This document shows positions 1 to 7,921 of a stretch of 13,434 bases of DNA, in pieces; position 1 is the first letter of the stretch; the number at the start of each line of letters is the position of its first letter. Where the stretch lies: NCBI GenBank assembly GCA_964579765.1, contig CAZOIK010000433.1, forward strand, positions 1 through 13,434. The letters run 5' to 3'. The notes beneath the pieces were generated by a model. That model was not told the origin of the DNA, did no database searches, and was given only the letters and a program-made list of their open reading frames with translations. The translations under genes and the position numbers were made by a program. Source of the stretch: DATNBT01 sp964579765 (GTDB taxonomy: Bacteria; Acidobacteriota; Vicinamibacteria; Vicinamibacterales; CAVVIG01).

Positions 1-399
1 GTCGAAGGTGTGGATCCCGATGACATCGACGACACACCTGAAACGGCGAAGCGGCAATCGATGGCTGCGCGCAACCGACGGCTGCTCCGCAACTTCATCC
101 GGCGCAATGTCAAGGCGCTCGAACACCCGAGCTTCAGAGACGGCGCCGGCCCGGGTGTCGTTGTGCCGCGACCACGACACTTCACCGAGCGCCTTCCACG
201 GTCCCTGAATCGTCCCTGCGACCGCGACGTTGAGACCGCCCGGAAACGACGTGTCCGCGCCGGACGCCGACGCGTGCAGATACTGATAGCCGACCTCGAC
301 GTCCGCCGGCGCCGATTGCGCCGCCGCCGGCCGTACTGCGATTGCTGACAGAGCCACTGCGAAGAGCGTAGTCCCGAGAACCCGATACGAAACGTTCAC
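1..399 (-). CDS. Secreted outer-membrane-barrel-like protein, N-terminal part, cut by the window edge and possibly disrupted
   Basis: The reading frame is open from a GTG at 399 to the left edge (133 codons) with no stop. The start is set by a GGAGG at 410-406, six bases upstream. Residues 1-28 form a clear signal peptide: a basic N-terminus, the hydrophobic stretch LFAVALSAIAV, and an AAAQ cleavage site. Residues 35-75 (around GYQYLHAS, FPGGLNVAVAG and EVSWSRHN) read like the first strands of a small bacterial outer-membrane barrel, with alternating polar and hydrophobic residues and a Phe-Pro-Gly turn. From about residue 78 (nucleotide 168 and below) the barrel pattern stops and the translation becomes charged and helical. 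I see no frameshift that restores strands in the other two frames. The gene may be truncated, rearranged or simply divergent. The N-terminal call is fairly safe; the identity of the last 55 codons is not. Confidence 0.5.
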   Translation of the reverse strand, partial: MNVSYRVLGTTLFAVALSAIAVRPAAAQSAPADVEVGYQYLHASASGADTSFPGGLNVAVAGTIQGPWKALGEVSWSRHNDTRAGAVSEARVFERLDIAPDEVAEQPSVARSHRLPLRRFRCVVDVIGIHTFD

Positions 400-405
400 G
401 ACGAA

Positions 406-410
406 CCTCC
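406..410 (-). promoter_or_regulatory. Ribosome binding site for the left-edge barrel gene
   Basis: GGAGG on the minus strand, six bases before the GTG at 399. It decides the non-ATG start, and the encoded signal peptide begins directly at that codon. Confidence 0.7.
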
Positions 411-605
411 GAACGAGCCGCGTCCAGGCGGAGTCGCTCGCCCCGCGGCGAGAAGCGATGCGACCAACTGCAACGATTGACTCTTCGACGGTAGTACGTG
501 CGGGCAACTCCGTACAAGAGGTGAACGCAAAAAGATCGTCGAAATGTCGCAAGGATTCGGCGTTTTGGATTGTGACTGCGGCGTATCATCGAGAGACAGA
601 GAGAC

Positions 606-609
606 GGAG
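606..609 (+). promoter_or_regulatory. Ribosome binding site for the radical SAM gene
   Basis: GGAG, five bases before the ATG at 615. The 215-base gap between the two divergent genes (400-614) should hold both promoters, but I see no convincing -35/-10 pair in it. Confidence 0.6.
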
Positions 610-614
610 CGACG

Positions 615-2213
615 ATGAACGTTTTGCTGCTCTCGATGCCGGATGCGTTCGAACACATGCCGCCGGTCGCGATCCGGATGCCCAACGGCGCGCTGGCCTC
701 GCTCGCCGGCAACGTCGATGATCACCATCGCGTTTCGATTGCCGATCTGATCCTCGTTCACGACCGCGCCGTGGACGTCGTGGAACGCCTCGTTGACGAT
801 TTGCGGCCGGATGTCGTCGGGCTGTCGGTGATGACGTTCCAGCGCAGCACGGCGCTCGCGCTCGCGCGCGTCGTCCGCGCGCGCCGGCCAGAGACGACGA
901 TCGTCGTCGGCGGCTACGATCCGAGCCTCGCTCCGCACGCGTACACGACGAACGACGACGTGCAGTTCATCGTGCGCGGCGAAGGCGAACGGACATTCTG
1001 CGAGCTGCTGCGCGCGCTCGAATATGGCGGCGGCTTCGACCGTATCGCCGGGCTCGCCTATCGCTCACCGGACGGCTTCGTATTCAACGCCGCCCGTCCG
1101 ATCGCGCGCCTGCAGTCGGACGCGCCGCGGCTGCCGAACCGCAGCGCACGCGTCCTCGGCGGCTACACGCTGCTCGGCCGGACGGTGGACGTCGTCGAGA
1201 CGTCGAGAGGCTGCACCTACGACTGCAGCTTCTGCTCGATCATCGAGATGCGCGGCCGCAATTTCCACGTCTACCCGATCGAACGCGTGCTGGCCGACAT
1301 CGCCGACGCGCGCAGTCACGGCGCGCGCGCCGTCTTCCTCGTGGACGACAACATCATGCTCGACGTCCGCCGCTTCGAGCAGATCTGCCGCGCCATCATC
1401 GACAGCGGCTTCGACGACGTCGACTACCTCGTGCAGGCGATGACGTCGCCGCTCGCGCAGCACGGCGCCACGCTCGCGCCGCTGATGCGGCGCGCCGGCT
1501 TCCGGTACGTGTTCCTCGGCATCGAGAACATCCTCGCCGACGATCTCGCGTTCCTGAAAGCCGCGGCCAAGAACACGAAACGCGAGCGCGGGCAGACGGC
1601 CGGCAACGCGTCGATCCAGGCGATCGAGCATCTGCATCGCCACGGCCTGTTCGTCGTCGGCGGCCTGATCGTCGGCAATCCCGACGACACGCGCGAGTCG
1701 ATCGAAGCCAACCTGGAGTTCGCCAGGCGCTACGTCGACTGGCCGTACATCCAGCATCCGACGCCCTACCCCGGGACGCCGATGACGGAAGACTTCCGCG
1801 CGCGCGGGCTGATTGTGGACGAGGACCCGTCGCACTACGACGGGACGACCGCCGTCGTGCGCACCGACACCCTGGAACCGGCGGACATCGAATTCCTGCG
1901 ATGGCGCGCCGAGCGATGGATCAAACTGCGGCACCTGCCGGCCGCGTTCGCCCACAGCCCGTGGTTCATCGTGCGGAACGGGCGCCGCATGCTGGCGCAT
2001 ACGTTCGCCGGCACCAGCCTGCGGTCGGTGTTCGGGTTCGAAGACGCGCGCGCCGTGTTCGACCGCTACCGGGCGGTCAGGCGCAGCGATCGCGAACGCC
2101 TCGCCCTGAATGTCTCTGCTCAGACTTCCAGCAACATCCGCGCGGGCGCCTCCACGGCCTCCTTCACGCGAGCCAGAAACAGCACGGCTTCACGGCCGTC
2201 GATGACGCGGTGA
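615..2213 (+). CDS. B12-binding-type radical SAM protein, substrate unknown
   Basis: The gene encodes 532 residues. Residues 1-150 form a Rossmann-like cobalamin-binding-type domain (VVGLSVMTFQ near 67-76, IVVGGYDPS near 96-104, RGEGERTF near 121-128). The DxHxxG motif that ligates cobalamin is absent, as in many members of this class. Residues 185-400 are the radical SAM barrel. Its CxxxCxxC cluster motif is Cys200, Cys204 and Cys207 (SRGCTYDCSFC), followed by LVDDN (242-246), FLGIEN (300-305) and a YPGTPM turn (385-390). Residues 400-495 are the usual helical C-terminal domain. The family covers methylations and ring rearrangements in lipid, cofactor and natural-product pathways. No partner gene is adjacent, so the substrate cannot be named. 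The last 30 or so residues are rich in Ser, Thr and Arg and lie antisense to the end of sucB; they are probably read-out past the conserved domain. The start is fixed by the ATG with GGAG upstream. Confidence 0.88.
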   Translation: MNVLLLSMPDAFEHMPPVAIRMPNGALASLAGNVDDHHRVSIADLILVHDRAVDVVERLVDDLRPDVVGLSVMTFQRSTALALARVVRARRPETTIVVGGYDPSLAPHAYTTNDDVQFIVRGEGERTFCELLRALEYGGGFDRIAGLAYRSPDGFVFNAARPIARLQSDAPRLPNRSARVLGGYTLLGRTVDVVETSRGCTYDCSFCSIIEMRGRNFHVYPIERVLADIADARSHGARAVFLVDDNIMLDVRRFEQICRAIIDSGFDDVDYLVQAMTSPLAQHGATLAPLMRRAGFRYVFLGIENILADDLAFLKAAAKNTKRERGQTAGNASIQAIEHLHRHGLFVVGGLIVGNPDDTRESIEANLEFARRYVDWPYIQHPTPYPGTPMTEDFRARGLIVDEDPSHYDGTTAVVRTDTLEPADIEFLRWRAERWIKLRHLPAAFAHSPWFIVRNGRRMLAHTFAGTSLRSVFGFEDARAVFDRYRAVRRSDRERLALNVSAQTSSNIRAGASTASFTRARNSTASRPSMTR

Positions 2214-3178
2214 TCGTAGGTGAGCGCGATGTACATCATCGGGCGGATGACGACCTGTCCGTCGCGTGCGACGGGACGATCCTGGATCGTGTGCAAGCCG
2301 AGAATCGCGCTCTGCGGAGGGTTCACGATGGGCGTCGACATGAGCGATCCGAACACGCCGCCGTTGCTGATGCTGAACGTCCCACCCTCGAGTTCCTCCG
2401 GCGTCAGCGCGCCGTCCTGCGCTCGTCTGGCGAACTCGGCGATGGCCGTCTCGATGGCGGCGAAGCCGAGGCGCTCGGCGCTCCGCAGCACCGGAACGAC
2501 GAGGCCTTTCGCCGTGCTGACAGCGACGCCGATGTCGCAGTAGTTCCGATAGACGATCTCGTCGCCCCGCACTTCGGCGTTGACCTGTGGAAACGCGCGC
2601 AGGGCATCCACCGCCGCCCGCACGAAGAACGACATCAGGCCGAGCTTGACCTGGTGCTTCGCTTTGAAGGCGTCGCCGTACGTCCGGCGCAGCTCGCCGA
2701 CGCCGCTCATGTCGATTTCGTTGAACGTCGTCAGCAGCGCGGCATCGTGGCCGGCCTGCACCAGTCGCTTCGCGATCGTCCGGCGCCAGAGGCTCATGTG
2801 CACGGCTTCTTCGGTGCGATCGCCGCCCGCGGCCGCCGGCGGCGATGCCGGACGCTGTTCCGGCGATGGCGTGTCTGCGCGCGGTGACGGCGGAGGAGCT
2901 GGCGCAGCCGCCGGCTTCGGCGCAGGAGGCGCGGCGACGGCGTGCTCGTCGATCTCTCCGATGACGTCGCCGACGTTCGCCGACTCGCCCGTTCGCGTGA
3001 GAATTTTCGTCAGCGTCCCGCTCGCAGGCGCCGGCAGCTCGACGGTCGCTTTCTCCGAGTCGAGGAGCACGACCGTCTCGTCCTGTTGCACGGCCTCGCC
3101 TTCGGCTTTCAGCCACTTGCCGATCTCGACCGACGTAATCGACTCGCCGGCTGGCGGCACCTTCAGTTGGACCGTCAT
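2120..3178 (-). CDS. sucB: Dihydrolipoyllysine succinyltransferase, E2 of 2-oxoglutarate dehydrogenase, without a visible subunit-binding domain
   Basis: E2o transfers the succinyl group from E1 through a swinging lipoyl arm to CoA and forms the core of the cytoplasmic complex. The protein has 352 residues. Residues 2-77 are the lipoyl domain, with Lys43 in DSEKATVE as the lipoylation site. Residues 80-126 are an Ala/Pro-rich linker. Residues 128-352 are the acyltransferase domain, with SISNGGVFGS (269-278) and the catalytic pair His323 and Asp327 in YDHRVIDG. E2 enzymes of this type usually have about 400 residues, with a peripheral subunit-binding domain between linker and core. Here the linker runs straight into the core helix LWRRTIAKRL and no such domain is visible. 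The gene starts four bases after the sucA stop, with GGAG inside the last sucA codons. The SucB call over pyruvate E2 rests on the sucA partner and the single lipoyl domain. Confidence 0.93.
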   Translation of the reverse strand: MTVQLKVPPAGESITSVEIGKWLKAEGEAVQQDETVVLLDSEKATVELPAPASGTLTKILTRTGESANVGDVIGEIDEHAVAAPPAPKPAAAPAPPPSPRADTPSPEQRPASPPAAAGGDRTEEAVHMSLWRRTIAKRLVQAGHDAALLTTFNEIDMSGVGELRRTYGDAFKAKHQVKLGLMSFFVRAAVDALRAFPQVNAEVRGDEIVYRNYCDIGVAVSTAKGLVVPVLRSAERLGFAAIETAIAEFARRAQDGALTPEELEGGTFSISNGGVFGSLMSTPIVNPPQSAILGLHTIQDRPVARDGQVVIRPMMYIALTYDHRVIDGREAVLFLARVKEAVEAPARMLLEV

Positions 3179-3182
3179 GTCA

Positions 3183-5855
3183 TCACTCCGTCGTCAGCGC
3201 CCGCAGGACCACGTCTTCCTGCTCGCGCCTGTGAACTGCCGCCGATCCCGCCGCCGGGCTCGCGGCGGGCGGCCGCGCGATGCACCGCACGCCCTCGCCG
3301 AGCTGCGCGCGCACGTACGTCCAGGCGCCCATGTTCTCCGGCTCTTCCTGCACCCACGTCGCCGCCCGGTACTGACGCGCGGCGTCTGGAAACGGATAGA
3401 GCTGCTCCAGTCGTACGATCGCCACGTCGTCTCGCTTCAACTCGGCGCGCTTCGCCGCGAGCTCGAAGTAGATCTTCCCCGTGCACAGGAGCACGCGCTC
3501 CGCGTGCGAATCGGCAATGACGCGCTCGAAGCGCCGGCCCGTGGCCAGATCCTCGAGCGTCGAGATCGACTGCGGATGGCGCAGCAGGCTCTTGGGCGTC
3601 ATCACGACGAGCGGCTTCCGCCAACGCCGCAGCGCCTGACGCCGCAGCACGTGAAAGTACTGCGCCGGCGTCGTCGGGCAGACGATCTGCATGTTGTCTT
3701 CGGCGGCGAGCTGCAGGAAGCGCTCGAGGCGGGCGCTGGAGTGCTCCGGTCCCATGCCCTCGAAGCCGTGCGGCAGCAGCAGCACGAGGCCGCTCAGCCG
3801 CCGCCACTTGGTTTCCGCGCTCGCGATGAACTGATCGACGATCACCTGCGCGGCGTTGACGAAGTCGCCGAACTGCGCTTCCCAGAGCACGAGCGCGTCC
3901 GGAGCGTCGAGGCTGTAGCCGTATTCGAAGCCGAGGACGCCGAGCTCGGACAGCGGGCTGTTGCAGATGTCCACCGGCGCCTGCGCATCCGCCAGGTGCT
4001 GCAGGGGCACGTAGCGATGTCCGTCCTCGGCGTCGTGCAAGACCGCGTGGCGCTGCGTGAACGTGCCGCGTTCGCTGTCCTGCCCCGTCAGGCGGAGGCG
4101 CACGCCGGCCACGGCGAGCGTCGCGAACGCGAGCGATTCTGCGGCCGACCAGTCGAGGGGATGTTCGCCGCGCGACATCGCGATTCGCCGCGCCACGCCG
4201 CGCTGGATCTTCCGGTGCGGGTGGAAATCGGACGGAAACGTCGTCTGTGCGACCAGCAGATCCGAGAGCAGCACGCGCTCGGCGCCAGTCTCGACCTCGA
4301 CGGCGTTCGCCTCGGGGCCGCCGACCCAGTCGGTCCACGCGTTGACGCCCTTCGGCGCAGGCACGCGCGACTTCTCGAGCTCGTGCTCGAATCGCTCGTG
4401 GCGCCGGGCGGCGATCTCGTCGGCCTGCTCGCGCGCGATCTCGCCGAGGCTCTGCAGGTGCTCCAGGTAGCCCTCGCGTACGGACGTCCGCCGCTCGATC
4501 GCCTGATAGAGCGTCGGCTGCGTGAACGTCGGCTCGTCGCTCTCGTTGTGCCCGCGGCGCCGGTAGCCCAGCATGTCGATGACGACGTCGGTTCGGAACG
4601 CCGCGCGGAAGTCGAGCGCGAGCCGCACGACCTGCGCCACGGCCTCCGGATCTTCCCCGTTCACGTGGAAGATCGGGATCTGCAGCATCTTCGCCACGTC
4701 CGTCGAGTACACGCTCGAGCGCCCCTCGTCGGGCGCCGTCGTGAACCCGATCTGGTTGTTGACGACGACGTGCAGCGTGCCGCCGACGCGGTAGGCCGCG
4801 AGTTGACTGAGGTTGAGCGTCTCCTGCACGACGCCTTCGCCGGCGAACGCCGCGTCGCCGTGGATGAGGAGCGCGAGGCCCTGCGTGCGTTCGCGATCGC
4901 CGACGCGATCCTGCTTGGCGCGCACGCGGCCGAGGACCACGGGATTCACGAACTCGACGTGGCTCGGGTTGAAGCAGAGCGAGAGGTGGATGGTCCGGCC
5001 GGCGCTCGTGATCCAGTCGCTGCCGTACCCGAGGTGATACCGGACGTCACCACGGCCCTCGCCGTGCTCGGCCGTGCCCATGAACTCGCGGAACATCTCG
5101 CGCGGGCTCTTGCCCATGATGTTCGCGAGGACGTTCAGCCGGCCGCGATGCGCCATGCCGAGCACGATCTCGCGCACGCCCTGCTCGCCCGCCTTCTCGA
5201 TCGCGAGATCGAGCAGCGGGATTAGACTCTCCGAGCCCTCGAGCGAAAACGTCCGCGCGCCGACGAACTTCTGGCGGACGAAGTCTTCGAAGACGACGGC
5301 GTCGGTCAGCCGCGTCAGCACGCGGATCTGCTCCGCGCGCGTGAGCGTCAGCCGGTTCTCGCTGGTCTCCATCCGCTGCTGCAGCCACTCGCGCGTCGCC
5401 GCGTCGTCGATGTGCATGAACTGGACGCCGATCGATCGGCAGTACGTATTGCGCAGGCGCGTCACGACGTCGCGGAGCGGCATCGGCCGGCCGGCGAAGA
5501 ACACCGTCTGCGCGAGATCGCGATCGGCGAAGCCGTACGTGGCGGGATCGAGTTCGGGCGGCGCCGGCCTCGGCCGCCCGAGCGGATCGACGTCCGCGGC
5601 GATGTGTCCGCGCACGCGGAAATTGCGGACGAGCCGGTCCACGCGCTCCTGCAGAGCCGCGGGCGTCGGCTCGCCAGGCGCCGCGAACAGACCGGCGGGC
5701 GGAAACGACGGACCGAGCGCGAAGTGCCCGTCGCCGCCAGCGCGCGCGAAGTAGCGCTGCCACGGCTCGGGCACGGCGGAACGATCGCGAATGTAGTCGG
5801 CGTACAGGCGCTCGACGTACGCGAGGTTCGCGGCGTTCGGCGTGTCGTCCGGCAC
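3183..5855 (-). CDS. sucA: 2-oxoglutarate dehydrogenase E1 component
   Basis: E1o is the thiamine-diphosphate enzyme that decarboxylates 2-oxoglutarate and succinylates the lipoyl group of E2 in the TCA cycle. Translated from the GTG at 5855 it has 890 residues, close to the usual 930. An N-terminal helix (LAYVERLYADYI, 11-22) matches the E2-contacting segment of the family. GMAHRGRLNVL (233-243) carries active-site His and Arg residues. GDAAFAGEG (333-341) with NNQ (366-368) is the thiamine-diphosphate/metal motif. GYRRRGHNESDEP (430-442) is the family signature. The C-terminal half holds the transketolase-like domain (HGFEGMGPEHSS 696-707, LEQLYPFP 816-823). The start is uncertain. Another GTG at 5879 is in frame, neither has a good ribosome site, and the only ATG upstream (6152) lies inside the HD-GYP gene. 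The stop is four bases before sucB. Confidence 0.95.
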   Translation of the reverse strand: MPDDTPNAANLAYVERLYADYIRDRSAVPEPWQRYFARAGGDGHFALGPSFPPAGLFAAPGEPTPAALQERVDRLVRNFRVRGHIAADVDPLGRPRPAPPELDPATYGFADRDLAQTVFFAGRPMPLRDVVTRLRNTYCRSIGVQFMHIDDAATREWLQQRMETSENRLTLTRAEQIRVLTRLTDAVVFEDFVRQKFVGARTFSLEGSESLIPLLDLAIEKAGEQGVREIVLGMAHRGRLNVLANIMGKSPREMFREFMGTAEHGEGRGDVRYHLGYGSDWITSAGRTIHLSLCFNPSHVEFVNPVVLGRVRAKQDRVGDRERTQGLALLIHGDAAFAGEGVVQETLNLSQLAAYRVGGTLHVVVNNQIGFTTAPDEGRSSVYSTDVAKMLQIPIFHVNGEDPEAVAQVVRLALDFRAAFRTDVVIDMLGYRRRGHNESDEPTFTQPTLYQAIERRTSVREGYLEHLQSLGEIAREQADEIAARRHERFEHELEKSRVPAPKGVNAWTDWVGGPEANAVEVETGAERVLLSDLLVAQTTFPSDFHPHRKIQRGVARRIAMSRGEHPLDWSAAESLAFATLAVAGVRLRLTGQDSERGTFTQRHAVLHDAEDGHRYVPLQHLADAQAPVDICNSPLSELGVLGFEYGYSLDAPDALVLWEAQFGDFVNAAQVIVDQFIASAETKWRRLSGLVLLLPHGFEGMGPEHSSARLERFLQLAAEDNMQIVCPTTPAQYFHVLRRQALRRWRKPLVVMTPKSLLRHPQSISTLEDLATGRRFERVIADSHAERVLLCTGKIYFELAAKRAELKRDDVAIVRLEQLYPFPDAARQYRAATWVQEEPENMGAWTYVRAQLGEGVRCIARPPAASPAAGSAAVHRREQEDVVLRALTTE
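3186..3189 (-). promoter_or_regulatory. Ribosome binding site for sucB inside the end of sucA
   Basis: GGAG on the minus strand within the last sucA codons, seven bases before the sucB ATG at 3178. The position implies translational coupling of E1 and E2. Confidence 0.6.
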
Positions 5856-5937
5856 TCTCTGGAGCGTATCAAAACGCACGCCGCCCGGTACGGGCAGTGC
5901 ACGTGCCCCTGGGCGCGTACGAAGGCTCAGCCGGCCG

Positions 5938-5988
5938 GTCTCGACGCGGCGCCACGGCGCCGCGAACCGCCGGCTAACGCGTCGAGAC
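5938..5988 (-). terminator. Composite inverted repeat at the HD-GYP/sucA junction, terminator- or attenuator-like
   Basis: The outer arms GTCTCGACGCG (5938-5948) and CGCGTCGAGAC (5978-5988) are perfect 11-base inverted repeats around the HD-GYP stop codon. An inner perfect 9-base repeat, CGCGGCGCC (5945-5953) and GGCGCCGCG (5956-5964), shares four bases with the outer left arm, so full versions of the two hairpins cannot form together. No T-tract follows on the minus strand, so simple intrinsic termination is unproven. The place, after HD-GYP and 83 bases before the sucA start, fits a transcript boundary or a read-through control. Confidence 0.45.
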
Positions 5989-7917
5989 GAGGCGCAGGTC
6001 GCGGCCGGCCGCCGCGCTGCGGTCCGGCCCCGACATCGCGGGCATCTGACGTTCGCGCGAGCGCGCGGCGAGGATGGTCGCGGCCAGATGGGGCGCGACG
6101 ATCTGGACGACGCGCGCGTAGTCCGCGTTGAACTCGGCCGCCTCCGACGCATAGAGCGTCAGCACGGCCGCCAGTTCGTCGCCCATCGCGACCGGCACGC
6201 TCATGCAGCGGCGCAACGGCATCGCATCGTCGGAGACGCCGAGGTCGAGCGCGGCGTCCGCGTCGACGATCGGCTGGCGCCTGGCGGCGACCCAGCCGGT
6301 GAGGCGCTCGCCCATGCGGACCGACTGGCCGGCCACGCGCGCAGCGTGCGGTCCGAACGCGTCGGCCACCTGCAGGCGATCGCTGCGCTCGTCGGGCAGG
6401 AACCAGGCGCCGGTGATTCCCGGCATGACGCCGGCGACGAGCGTCGAGGCGAGCCCGAGCACGTCGAGCACGCTGTGATCGCCGCTGGCCACGCGCGCCA
6501 GGCTGACGAACGCGACGAGGTCGTGCGTCATCGCGGCAGGCACCACGAGAGGGGGCGGCTCGAGATCGCGCCGCGTCGCGCCGATTCGCCGCAGGACCTC
6601 CCGCTGCTCGGGCGTCTCGTCCTGCGCGATCGACACGCCCGGGTAGATGCGGACGAACGTCTCGACCACCCGCGGATCGTACATCGTGCCGCTGCGCTCG
6701 CGCAGAATCGCGACCGCCGCGTCGTCGGGCAACTTGCGGCGATAGGGCCGATCGGAGGTCAGCGCATCGAAGCAATCGACCACCGAGAGAATCCGCGCGC
6801 CGATCGGAATGGCCTCTCCGGCAATGCCGCGCGGATAGCCGCTGCCGTCCCAGTTCTCGTGATGGCACCGGACGATCGGCTCGACGGGAAACGAGAATCT
6901 CACCAGCGACAGGATGTCGGCGCCGATGTCCGCGTGCAGCTTCATCTTCTCGAACTCGGCGTCGGTCAGCTTGCCCGGCTTGTTCAGGATGTGCTCGGGG
7001 ATCGCCAGCTTGCCCGTGTCGTGCAGCAGCGCGGCCGCCTCGAGGGCCTTGAGCGTGGGTTCGTCCGTGACGCTGAGCGCATGCGCGAGCGCCATGGCGT
7101 ACGCCTGCACGCGCCGGACGTGGCTGTGCGTCACGTCGTCTTTCGCGTCGATGGCCATGGCCAGCGTCTCGACGGTCGAGTGATACAGACGATCCACGTC
7201 CGCGAGATGGCGGCGCGCGTCCTCGACGCGGCCGAACGACGCACGCAGCGTCAGGTGGAAGACCGCGAGCAGCGGCAGCACCAGGAGCGCCGCCGTCACG
7301 CTTCCCTCTTTCAGCAGCAGCACCAGACAGAACGCGATGGACGACGACGCCAGGTAGCCGACGGCGAGCCAGAGCAGGTGCGTCCGCCACACGCGCAGCG
7401 GCGAGGTGCCGGACTCGAGGCCCACGGCGACCGCGACGAAACCCGAGTTGAGGGCGTAATACGTCGAGGCGAGCACCAGCAGCGGCAGCACGAGCGAGCC
7501 GGGGCGGGCGGTGAGCACCGACAACGGCGTCGCGCCGGACAGCCGGAAGAAGAGCTCCGAGGCGACGAACATCGCGACGGCGGGCGCGAGCGCGTTGAAC
7601 GCCACGCGTGAGGCGTCGTGGCCGCGGCGCGCCGACAGGACGGCTGCGCTGGTCCCGACGAGCACGGTCGCCGGTCCGGGACCGAAGAGCAGCGCACACG
7701 TGATGAAGAACGTGTCGGAGACGGAGATGCTCGCCGACACGGCCGCGATGTTCAGCTTGAACCAGCCGGTGAAGATGGCCAGCGCGCCGAGCATCAGCCA
7801 TGCGAGCGGCTGGGGCGCCGAGACGGCGCACACTGCGGCGTACAGCAGCACGACGCCGCCGACAGCGATGACGCTGCCGACGTACGTGCGCAGCAGTCGA
7901 GCAGGCGACGTCGTCAC
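5974..7917 (-). CDS. Membrane HD-GYP phosphodiesterase with C-terminal GAF-like domain
   Basis: A probable c-di-GMP-degrading signalling enzyme of the inner membrane, 647 residues from the GTG at 7917. Residues 11-225 contain about seven to eight hydrophobic segments forming an N-terminal membrane sensor. Residues 245-425 are the HD-GYP domain, with His299-Asp300 in LLHDTGKLAIP, HHENWDGSGYP (352-362, complete GYP signature) and ILSVVDCFDALTSDRPYR (376-393). All expected metal and signature residues seem present, so it should be active. Residues 480-615 read as a GAF-like domain. The gene follows the protease stop by four bases, which suggests one transcript. A GAGG lies only two bases from the chosen GTG, too close to be a normal ribosome site, so expression may rely on coupling to the protease. 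The longer in-frame extension upstream overlaps the protease 3' end and reads as out-of-frame protein. The ligand of the membrane and GAF parts is unknown. Confidence 0.9.
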   Translation of the reverse strand: MTTSPARLLRTYVGSVIAVGGVVLLYAAVCAVSAPQPLAWLMLGALAIFTGWFKLNIAAVSASISVSDTFFITCALLFGPGPATVLVGTSAAVLSARRGHDASRVAFNALAPAVAMFVASELFFRLSGATPLSVLTARPGSLVLPLLVLASTYYALNSGFVAVAVGLESGTSPLRVWRTHLLWLAVGYLASSSIAFCLVLLLKEGSVTAALLVLPLLAVFHLTLRASFGRVEDARRHLADVDRLYHSTVETLAMAIDAKDDVTHSHVRRVQAYAMALAHALSVTDEPTLKALEAAALLHDTGKLAIPEHILNKPGKLTDAEFEKMKLHADIGADILSLVRFSFPVEPIVRCHHENWDGSGYPRGIAGEAIPIGARILSVVDCFDALTSDRPYRRKLPDDAAVAILRERSGTMYDPRVVETFVRIYPGVSIAQDETPEQREVLRRIGATRRDLEPPPLVVPAAMTHDLVAFVSLARVASGDHSVLDVLGLASTLVAGVMPGITGAWFLPDERSDRLQVADAFGPHAARVAGQSVRMGERLTGWVAARRQPIVDADAALDLGVSDDAMPLRRCMSVPVAMGDELAAVLTLYASEAAEFNADYARVVQIVAPHLAATILAARSRERQMPAMSGPDRSAAAGRDLRLVSTR

Positions 7918-7921
7918 GACC

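Noticed and set aside
10..348. Plus-strand open frame of 112 codons at the left edge
   Set aside because: Its second half is antisense to the signal peptide and ribosome site of the barrel gene and is an Arg-rich shadow. The first 50 codons look more protein-like and are mentioned in a finding, but no sensible gene end exists in that frame.
477..497. TTGACT at 477-482 followed by TAGTAC at 492-497 as a promoter for the radical SAM gene
   Set aside because: The spacer is only nine bases, far from the usual 16-18.
2580..5225. An 881-codon plus-strand open frame
   Set aside because: It is antisense to sucB and sucA, which have complete family motifs. The translation is an Arg/His/Ala-rich shadow typical of GC-rich DNA.
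5856..6152. Upstream in-frame extension of sucA to an ATG at 6152
   Set aside because: Its first 60 or so codons overlap the HD-GYP C-terminus out of frame and are Arg/Ser-rich; the family N-terminal helix begins after 5855.
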